NCBI GenBank assembly: GCA_002413385.1
Contig: DHWW01000302.1
Coordinates: 1 to 5,051, forward strand
Origin: Granulicella sp. UBA5172
GTDB taxonomy: Bacteria; Acidobacteriota; Terriglobia; Terriglobales; Acidobacteriaceae
Reading direction: 5' to 3'
Length of the DNA stretch: 5,051 bases
Part shown: positions 1 to 4,115 of the stretch, one piece after another
Layout of the letters: each line of letters begins with the position of its first letter
How positions within the stretch are numbered: the stretch's first letter is position 1
Translations under genes and position numbers: made by a program
The notes under the pieces: generated by a model
The model's database searches: none
What the model saw: the letters and a program-made list of their open reading frames with translations, nothing else
What the model was told of the DNA's origin: nothing

Positions 1-108
1 GTTATCTAGGACAGCCCCTTTTTTCTTTGGGAGTTCGATTCATGGCACCCAATTATAAAGTACGGTAATCTGCGATAGTCCCTTGATGGGATTCGGAACC
101 AGGCACCC
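1..108. other. Left edge without a supported gene
   Basis: No gene can be supported here. A C-rich run followed by a T-rich tract (about 15-29) looks like the distal end of a terminator, but any matching hairpin arm would lie outside the window. A TTCGATT string at about 35-41 resembles a tRNA T-loop, but the flanking bases do not form a T-stem. The heptamer GGCACCC occurs twice, at about 45 and 102, with no evident meaning. Confidence 0.3.
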
Positions 109-372
109 TTGAACATCCTCTACACGACCGTGGTTCTATCGGAAGACCATAATCCCGACGCAACGGTAGCGTACTGGCGTTCACAACATCACATCGTTGA
201 TTTCTTAGCCGCATCTGACCTGCCCGGTTACCTCCGTTTCAGCCCGAGTAGCAGCTTGGCTCAAGTTGATGCGATTGTCTGTTTCGCTGATGGCCCTCCC
301 TTGCGCTTCACCAAAGATATGAAGGCAGGATATTGGGGATGCGGAGGTCACGTATTGGGACATGCGGAGTAA
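109..372 (+). CDS. Hypothetical protein, possibly a gene fragment
   Basis: I do not recognise this 87-residue reading frame. It would start at a TTG; the frame is open only from position 79 and no ATG or convincing Shine-Dalgarno sequence precedes it, so the start is uncertain. The product is soluble in appearance: no signal peptide, membrane segment or known motif. It is rich in aromatic residues, and the C-terminal third is glycine-rich (a YWGCGG stretch near residues 74-79). Codon use looks like that of the neighbouring genes, which mildly supports real coding. It sits upstream of a broken accessory gene with a 49-bp gap, in a region of decayed elements, so it may be the tail of a longer gene that lost its 5' end. 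It could also be a chance frame. Confidence 0.35.
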   Translation: MNILYTTVVLSEDHNPDATVAYWRSQHHIVDFLAASDLPGYLRFSPSSSLAQVDAIVCFADGPPLRFTKDMKAGYWGCGGHVLGHAE

Positions 373-421
373 TCTCTTCAAGTGTGAGAAGCGTAGGGAC
401 AGGATGAGTGTGGAGGGTTAG

Positions 422-971
422 ATGGACAGCGGAGGGATACTGACCTCAATCATTGGTGCAAGCGTGGCGACCATTAGTCTCGCTGTTGGCAAAGACTCGA
501 AGGTGTCAGAGTTCAGACAGGAATGGATAGACGCACTGAGAGAAGACGTCGCTAAACTCTGCTCTGTTTCGATGGCTCTGTTCAACGGCAACTTGGCGTA
601 TTCAATGAGGGACAGACTTGAGCTAGACATCCCGTATGGCGCGACAAACGATTTGGTGGAAGAGGCGAACAACGTCAAATTCCAAATTCGGCTCAGGCTC
701 GATTCAACTAAGGAACATTCAAGAGAGTTGAGGGAGGCGTTAGATTTCTTGACCCACCTTGCTTCCTCCGCTGCGGAACCGATGACTTAGGTCGATAAGG
801 CCATCGAGAAAGTCCTGCTCAAAAACAGAGGTTATTCTTGATGAGGCGTGGGTTAAGGTGAGGAGGGGTGAGAGACGGTTCCGGTGGACGTATCGCTTTG
901 CACTGACGACCTTGATTGTGAGCATTGGGCTGTTGGCGTTTCACTGGTGGCGGAACGGACACAAGCTTTAG
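422..971 (+). pseudogene. Broken small membrane-anchored hypothetical protein (premature stop plus frameshift)
   Basis: The intact gene would encode about 183 residues. It begins at ATG 422, with a GGAGGG ribosome binding site at 412-417, 4 bases upstream. Residues 6-22 form a hydrophobic N-terminal segment, followed by the charged helix FRQEWIDALRED (residues 31-42). This layout resembles a common family of uncharacterised bacterial proteins with one membrane helix at each end; that assignment is from memory. The frame stops at TAG 788-790, but the same frame continues as VDKAIEKVLL. At the run of five A (821-825) coding shifts to another frame and reads VILDEAWVKVRRGE, then a second hydrophobic helix (ALTTLIVSIGLLAF), and ends at TAG 969-971. 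One nonsense change and one extra A therefore explain the break. The first 122 residues could still be translated. No function is known; such genes are frequent in genomic islands, in line with the decayed integrase next door. Confidence 0.72.
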
Positions 972-1029
972 ATTGGCGTCAGTTGGCCATCCTAGCGTTC
1001 GAGTGTTCTATTCCCCAGGAAGCACCGAT

Positions 1030-1143
1030 ATGCCTATAATTGCGCCCATCGTGACGGAGCCAGCACCAGAAGTGTCGTATCGCTACACAACGCTTTCAGC
1101 GATGATGAACATTCTTCGGACTCAGCAGGTTATGGGCGAGTGA
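1030..1143 (+). pseudogene. Possible 5' stub of a hypothetical gene
   Basis: ATG 1030 is preceded by AGGA (1017-1020) at 9 bases, and the frame runs 37 codons to a TGA at 1141-1143. The string RYTTLSAMMNIL near the C-terminal end resembles the opening of DUF2971-type proteins, which begin with a YxYxSLexaLxIL pattern and are usually 250-300 residues long. If so, only the first few dozen residues survive, and the gene was cut where the minus-strand regulator/integrase remnant begins (about 1144). The resemblance is weak and from memory. The alternative is that this is non-coding sequence; the longer version of the frame from a TTG at 925 overlaps the preceding pseudogene and is not credible. 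Confidence 0.22.
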
Positions 1144-1145
1144 CG

Positions 1146-1262
1146 CTAGAAACCCTTGAACAATTCCTCCAGTTTCAAATCGAGCGCCTGCGCAATCGCG
1201 TAGAGCGTGTCAATTCGTGCTGCTACCGCCCCGTTCTCAATCTGCGACAGATGCGCTCGACC
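1146..1262 (-). pseudogene. C-terminal remnant of an XRE-family transcriptional regulator
   Basis: The last 38 codons of a Cro/CI-type helix-turn-helix protein are intact and end at TAG (1146-1148). They contain the recognition-helix end and closing helices typical of the family: HLSQIENG, then DTLYAIAQAL and a final KLEELF. The first half of the domain, which would carry the RxxRxxxGLSQexLA pattern, is missing. In its place, upstream in the same reading frame, lies integrase sequence. The junction falls at GGTCGAGCG (1254-1262), which could belong to either gene. Such small XRE proteins often control mobile-element or toxin-antitoxin genes; this one cannot fold as a complete DNA-binding domain. 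It is almost certainly non-functional. Confidence 0.65.
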
Positions 1263-1819
1263 AATGGCGGCCATACCGGAAGACCTGCCCGCATACCTGC
1301 AAGACGCGATGCGCCAGATCGTAAGACCCACGGTCTTCTATCTTGCGGATGGACGCCAGCAGTTCCGGGGCCTCGATCTGGTCAATGGGTCTTGCGCCGA
1401 TGGCGGGGAAGATGTTGCCCTCCAGTCGCCGGTTTACATCGCGCGTGTGAGAGGCAACCCAGGTATGGGACTGGTTTCCATACCACTCGCGAGCCACGGC
1501 CTCGAAGGAATTGGCCAGATGCGGCCTGCTGGGTTCGCTTCTCTGCCTTCCGTACCGCTGCCGGGTCTTGCCCTGCCTCTAATTGCTTATGGACAGCGTC
1601 ACGCTTGCCTCTGGCGTCTTTCAGGCTCACTCGTGGATACACGCCAAGGGCAACCAGCTTTTCCTTGCCCTCCTGCCGGTATCTCAACCGCCAGTATTTT
1701 TGCCGTTCGGGAAAATCCACAGATAAAAACCGTCGCCGTCATGCAGCTTACGGACGCTGGTCCCTTTGGAGCATGTGGCGTTTTGCACATGCCGTATTCG
1801 TCAACGTGCTTGTTGCCAT
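1254..1819 (-). pseudogene. P4-type tyrosine integrase remnant (N-terminal half only)
   Basis: This is the remains of a tRNA-targeting phage integrase with the DUF4102 arm-binding domain. The start is ATG at 1819-1817, with GGAG at 1830-1827 placed 7 bases upstream. Pieces recovered in three frames are: MATSTLTNTAC; then RKLHDGDGFYLWIFPNG; then KYWRLRYRQEGKEK and LGVYPRVSLKDAR (arm-binding domain); then AREWYG, NIFPAIGARPIDQI and AHRVLQVCGQVFRYG (core-binding domain). Frameshifts lie near 1785 (after the TAC codons), near 1708 (a short A-run where one A appears lost), near 1516-1520, and near 1278. Full-length relatives have about 400 residues; here the whole catalytic domain with the R...HxxR...Y residues is absent. 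The remaining sequence runs directly into the XRE tail. The gene sits just downstream of a tRNA-Ser in the same orientation, the usual place for an integrase at its attachment site. It cannot be active. Confidence 0.87.
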
Positions 1820-1853
1820 GTGGTATCTCCGGTGTACAGAAAACTGATACCAC
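1820..1853 (-). promoter_or_regulatory. Inverted-repeat operator-like site at the integrase start
   Basis: A perfect 8-bp inverted repeat, GTGGTATC at 1820-1827 and GATACCAC at 1846-1853, has an 18-bp spacer and abuts the integrase ATG (1817-1819), covering part of its GGAG ribosome binding site. Read on the minus strand, a related GGTGGT motif recurs 15 bp further upstream. Repeats in this position are expected for self-regulation by integrase or a directionality factor, or for arm-type integrase binding; which one is inference. In the second copy of the leader (2739-2806) the distal half of the dyad is lost. Confidence 0.5.
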
Positions 1854-1964
1854 CGTTTTGCACCACCTTCAAAAGCCGGATGCAATAGGCCATTACTGCA
1901 CTGCTTTAGACGCTATCTTAGCCTAAAGCATTGTTTTTGTTGGGTATTGTGTACTTTATTGGAC
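1824..1964 (-). repeat. Integrase leader / attachment-arm repeat, copy A (inverted relative to copy B)
   Basis: This 141-bp segment aligns without gaps to the reverse complement of 2666-2806. Conserved blocks are a 68-bp core (1824-1891, 67/68 identical; the only difference is at 1836), an 18-bp block (1899-1916, 16/18) and a 12-bp block (1953-1964, GTCCAATAAAGT on the minus strand, 12/12). The bases between the blocks have diverged (15/36 and 2/7) but keep exactly the same lengths. The core ends a few bases before the integrase ATG, so this is the DNA between a tRNA attachment gene and its integrase: it probably holds the integrase promoter and integrase arm sites. It lies 17 bases downstream of the tRNA-Ser 3' end. 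Confidence 0.85.
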
Positions 1965-1981
1965 TTGGTTGAATGTTGAAG

Positions 1982-2073
1982 TGGCGGAGAGTGAGGGATT
2001 CGAACCCCCGATAGCCTTGCGACTATGTCTGATTTCAAGTCAGATGCATTCAACCGGACTCTGCCAACTCTCC
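1982..2073 (-). tRNA. tRNA-Ser(UGA), copy A
   Basis: A class II tRNA of 92 nt, read on the minus strand. The acceptor stem pairs GGAGAGT with ACTCTCC, the discriminator is G and CCA is encoded (1982-1984). The anticodon arm is TCTGA-CTTGAAA-TCAGA, giving anticodon TGA, which reads UCA/UCG-type serine codons. A long variable arm (TAGTC/GGCTA type pairing) and a T-arm with the TTCGAAT loop complete the serine signature. The integrase remnant follows downstream in the same direction, as expected if this gene is or was an attachment site. Its body differs clearly from the second tRNA-Ser(UGA) at 2569-2658, so the two are not a recent duplication. Confidence 0.95.
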
Positions 2074-2081
2074 CCTCTACA

Positions 2082-2108
2082 AGTCTACTTGAAGGCCGCC
2101 CTCCACAA
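2082..2108 (-). promoter_or_regulatory. Possible promoter of tRNA-Ser copy A
   Basis: On the minus strand, TTGTGG (2108-2103) and TAGACT (2087-2082) are spaced 15 bp, with the -10-like box ending 8 bases before the mature tRNA. The spacing is short and the -35-like box overlaps the hairpin at 2096-2114, so this is a weak call. Confidence 0.28.
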
Positions 2109-2220
2109 GGGCGGAGAAGACTCCACGTCTCGGTAGAGCAGAAGAGAAAGGAGTCCAAGGCGCTGCCCCTGCCAGCGTTGTCCGGTTGGTGTCCCCACCA
2201 AGGACGCGAGACGGACGTGG
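2096..2220 (+). ncRNA. Hairpin-rich leader between tRNA-Ser copy A and alpA-like gene
   Basis: This stretch contains no gene but unusually dense self-complementarity. Hairpin 1 pairs CCGCCCT (2096-2102) with AGGGCGG (2108-2114), loop of 5. Hairpin 2 pairs CGCTG (2161-2165) with CAGCG (2173-2177). Hairpin 3 pairs TTGGTG (2186-2191) with CACCAA (2196-2201) around a 4-base loop, and extends through GTCC/GGAC (2180-2183/2202-2205) past a 2-base bulge. A closing helix CGTCTCG (2126-2132) with CGAGACG (2207-2213) encloses hairpins 2 and 3; CCACGTC (2123-2129) with GACGTGG (2214-2220) is an exclusive alternative. It could be a structured 5' leader or small RNA of the element, or act as DNA binding sites. 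No T-tract follows, so it is not a normal terminator. The strand of transcription is not established. Confidence 0.35.
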
Positions 2221-2257
2221 CCAACCGAGTTAGCAAGGGAATTCAGAAGGAGCAATA

Positions 2258-2449
2258 ATGATGAACCTAATCATTCGCCTGCCAGAGGTCTTGCGGCTAA
2301 CCGGCCTTGTGCGCAGCACCATCTACCGAAAGATTGCCGATGACACTTTCCCGAGGCGAGTAAGGCTCGGAGTTCGGGCGGTTGGGTGGGGAGAGGCCGA
2401 AGTTCAAACCGGGCTGGAAAGCCTGCGGCATGAGAGGAAGAACAGTTGA
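2258..2449 (+). CDS. AlpA-family regulator / excisionase-like protein
   Basis: A 63-residue winged-helix DNA-binding protein of the AlpA family, named after the CP4-57 prophage regulator. In P4-type elements such proteins activate integrase expression or act as recombination directionality factors. The family pattern is clear: RLPEVLRLTGLVRSTIYR (residues 7-24) is the helix-turn-helix, followed by FPRRVRLG (31-38) and AVGW (41-44) at the wing, then an acidic EAEV. The usual tryptophan of the C-terminal aWl pattern is replaced. AAGGAG (2247-2252) lies 5 bases before ATG 2258 and 8 before the adjacent ATG 2261; either may be used. The frame is intact, unlike the integrase. It lies between two divergent tRNA-Ser genes, away from any other element gene, with a hairpin-rich leader upstream and 9-bp repeats downstream that might be its binding sites. 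Its original partner integrase is broken or gone. Confidence 0.85.
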   Translation: MMNLIIRLPEVLRLTGLVRSTIYRKIADDTFPRRVRLGVRAVGWGEAEVQTGLESLRHERKNS

Positions 2450-2485
2450 CTGTAGGTGGCAAGATTGGACTCTGCAAAACTCAAC

Positions 2486-2505
2486 ATGCAACCAGTATGC
2501 AACCA
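2486..2505 (+). repeat. Paired 9-bp direct repeats (ATGCAACCA)
   Basis: ATGCAACCA occurs at 2486-2494 and again at 2497-2505, a period of 11 bp, about one helical turn. The second copy is also part of a CCAGT...ACTGG dyad (2492-2509). Same-face spacing of this kind is typical of sites for small DNA-binding proteins such as directionality factors or integrase arm domains. It lies 37 bp after the alpA-like gene and ends 63 bp before tRNA-Ser copy B. A role is inferred only. Confidence 0.45.
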
Positions 2506-2512
2506 CTGGATC

Positions 2513-2541
2513 TTAGAGTGATATTGCGCCCGCCGTACAAT
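2513..2541 (+). promoter_or_regulatory. Possible promoter of tRNA-Ser copy B
   Basis: TACAAT (2536-2541) is a good -10 match. TTAGAG (2513-2518) at 17 bp is only a weak -35 match. Transcription would start near 2548, leaving a leader of about 20 bases to be removed by RNase P before the mature tRNA at 2569. Confidence 0.35.
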
Positions 2542-2568
2542 ATTGATAGTAAAGCACTTTCATTCCGC

Positions 2569-2658
2569 GGAGGGATGTGTGAGTGGTTGAAACAGGCGGT
2601 CTTGAAAACCGCTTAGCCCTAACGGGCTACGGGGGTTCGAATCCCTCTCCCTCCGCCA
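2569..2658 (+). tRNA. tRNA-Ser(UGA), copy B
   Basis: A class II tRNA of 90 nt. The acceptor stem pairs GGAGGGA with TCCCTCC, the discriminator is G and CCA is encoded at 2656-2658. The anticodon arm is GCGGT-CTTGAAA-ACCGC, anticodon TGA. The variable arm pairs TAGCCC with GGGCTA, and the T-arm carries the TTCGAAT loop. It shares the isoacceptor identity and an 18-base T-arm string with copy A at 1982-2073, but the acceptor, D, anticodon and variable arms differ. It points away from copy A and is followed, 7 bases after CCA, by copy B of the integrase leader, though no integrase follows. It converges with the glycosyltransferase gene at 2848-3705. Confidence 0.96.
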
Positions 2659-2665
2659 ATGCAAT

Positions 2666-2806
2666 GTCCAATAAAGTCAGTCTTTCACTGCAAATACAAT
2701 AACTTACATCGGAATAGCGTCCAAAGCGGTGTTGCGAAGGCCTATTGCATCCGGCTTTTGAAGGTGGTGCAAAACGGTGGTATCAGTTTTCTGCACACCG
2801 GAGATA
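2666..2806 (+). repeat. Integrase leader / attachment-arm repeat, copy B
   Basis: Gapless 141-bp inverted counterpart of 1824-1964. It holds GTCCAATAAAGT (2666-2677), the 18-bp block (2714-2731) and the 68-bp core (2739-2806; one mismatch, at 2794). The match ends at GGAGATA, exactly where the integrase ribosome binding site and start codon would follow. Here sequence diverges at once and runs 41 bases into the end of the glycosyltransferase gene, so the integrase that once followed has been deleted or replaced. Small reading frames through this segment, including one from an ATG right after the tRNA, are not supported. Confidence 0.83.
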
Positions 2807-2847
2807 GGCAGGAGATCAGAGACAACGTGGTCAAAGCCTGACAGGAG

Positions 2848-3705
2848 TTATGAGGCTTGGCTCTTGGATCGGGCCTTCTGTCGGACCATATTACGCATCA
2901 GGTAAAAGGAAAATAACACGTTGCCGATCAGATATCGATTGGCAAGACGTACGGGCTCCTGAGCCCAGCGATAAAGCCACTCGAGGCCAGAATTCCGCAT
3001 CCACAAAGGCGCGCGATGCGTCACCCCGCAGATCATTTCGAAACTTCCGCCAACCCCTACAGCTACAGGAATGCCAAGGGGTCGAATATGCTCCTGGATG
3101 AAGAATTCCTGACGCGGAGCTCCAAGCGCCACATAGATGATGGAAGGCTTGGCTGCCTTTATCGCCTCAAGAACTTCAGAGAGAATTTCAGGATTCTGAA
3201 TGAACCCAACCGGGGGGCAGCTTACGCCTGCGACCCGTAGGCCGGGATACTTCTTCATCATGATGGAAGCGGTTTTGGCTGCAGATTCAGGATTGCCTCC
3301 GAGGAAGTAGCTCGTGAGATCGAGCGAGACTGATTCTGCGCAGAGATAGGAGATGAGATCAACGCCTGCGATGCGGGCAACCGCTTTGCGGCCCAGCCAT
3401 TTGCATGCGACCGCCACGGAGATCCCGTCGGCGCAGACATATTCAGCTTCACCTACACAACGGCGAAAGTCTTCGCGTTCCTCTGCGAGGACGTAGAACT
3501 GTGCGTTGGCTGTTACGACGTGGTTTGTTTTGCCTGGCGCGAAAGTATGACCGATGAGCCGACGCGTCAACTCATAGACGGAGAGTGAGTCGATTCGTAG
3601 TGGACCGATGCCGATGCGCTCGGGCAGACCATAGTAAGGGTCAATGGGTGTGTCGAACGTGCTCTGAAGTTGCGACGTACTGATCGACAGCATACTCTGA
3701 AACAT
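2848..3705 (-). CDS. WecG/TagA/CpsF-family glycosyltransferase (GT26)
   Basis: A glycosyltransferase that adds an N-acetylhexosaminuronic acid or N-acetylmannosamine residue to a polyprenyl-diphosphate-linked sugar on the inner face of the membrane, in surface polysaccharide or teichoic-acid-linkage synthesis; which sugar cannot be read from sequence. With the start at ATG 3705 it has 285 residues, slightly longer than the roughly 240-residue family core because of a variable N-terminal stretch. Key motifs: TAN near residue 65; CADG with the conserved Asp at about 93; RIAGVDL at 111-117; LGAPRQE at 194-200; GVGGSFE at 217-223; RAPLW at 231-235; and LEWLYRWAQEP at 241-251. A further in-frame ATG at 3720 exists, but AGGAGG (3716-3711) lies 5 bases before ATG 3705, deciding for the latter. 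The C-terminus is basic and aromatic, as in members that dock on the membrane. It follows an ExoQ/Wzy-type gene on the same strand. The frame is intact. Confidence 0.93.
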   Translation of the reverse strand: MFQSMLSISTSQLQSTFDTPIDPYYGLPERIGIGPLRIDSLSVYELTRRLIGHTFAPGKTNHVVTANAQFYVLAEEREDFRRCVGEAEYVCADGISVAVACKWLGRKAVARIAGVDLISYLCAESVSLDLTSYFLGGNPESAAKTASIMMKKYPGLRVAGVSCPPVGFIQNPEILSEVLEAIKAAKPSIIYVALGAPRQEFFIQEHIRPLGIPVAVGVGGSFEMICGVTHRAPLWMRNSGLEWLYRWAQEPVRLANRYLIGNVLFSFYLMRNMVRQKARSKSQAS

Positions 3706-3720
3706 AAAGCCCTCCTGCAT

Positions 3721-4115
3721 CTCGAATCTAAAAGCTCATGGCATTACCGGACGGCGGATTTGGCATGATGCAGATAGTCTTTGAGTATCTAGCCGGGGAG
3801 TAGGCGACTTCTTCACAATTGCTCAGAAAACAGGGGACGAACTCTTCGTGATATTACCGATAAGATAAACACTTGATTGACTCGGGACGTCTGAAGACGA
3901 AGCTTTGGGCGTTAGCTATCCTCAAACCAGCAAATTGCAAGATTCCTGGTTGGTACAGAAAACTTTCAAATGACGGGAAACCTCTTTACGAGTCTTCACA
4001 ATGAGGATGTCAGATTCCGCGTAATTCGCAAGTCCCTTGTGAGGTGCCCGACATGAGCGGAATGGCGGCAACTGCAAGCGGTTCCATCAGGATCCCAAGT
4101 ACACAGCAGCACTCG
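3721..4115. other. Intergenic gap in the polysaccharide cluster
   Basis: About 395 bases between the two minus-strand polysaccharide genes contain no supportable gene in either direction. It should hold the promoter of the glycosyltransferase gene, or an untranslated operon spacer, but I see no convincing -35/-10 pair. A short dyad CGTCT-GA-AGACG lies at 3888-3899. A 43-codon plus-strand frame from 4053 overlaps the end of the next gene antisense and looks like chance. The gap is long for a tight operon and may be the site of an old gene loss. Confidence 0.4.

Noticed and set aside
30..52. Possible tRNA 3'-end fragment (attR) at the left edge
   Set aside because: Only a T-loop-like TTCGATT is seen; the flanks do not pair and do not match either tRNA-Ser acceptor stem.
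925..1143. 72-codon plus-strand frame from a TTG
   Set aside because: Its first part overlaps the clear C-terminal membrane helix of the broken gene in another frame; only the portion from ATG 1030 is kept as a weak candidate.
1140..1926. Two long plus-strand open frames (about 235-239 codons)
   Set aside because: They lie antisense to recognisable integrase and XRE sequence, show no motifs or ribosome binding sites, and are shadows of the minus-strand genes.
2025..2258. 77-codon plus-strand frame before the alpA-like gene
   Set aside because: It begins inside the antisense of a tRNA gene and covers the hairpin-rich leader; no motif or ribosome binding site.
2659..2841. 60-codon plus-strand frame starting right after the tRNA CCA
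   Set aside because: It runs through the conserved integrase leader repeat, has no ribosome binding site, and its homologous DNA on the other side is not open.
3953..3964. 12-mer GTACAGAAAACT shared with the integrase leader (1834-1845)
   Set aside because: One 12-base match within 5 kb is expected by chance and no flanking similarity exists.
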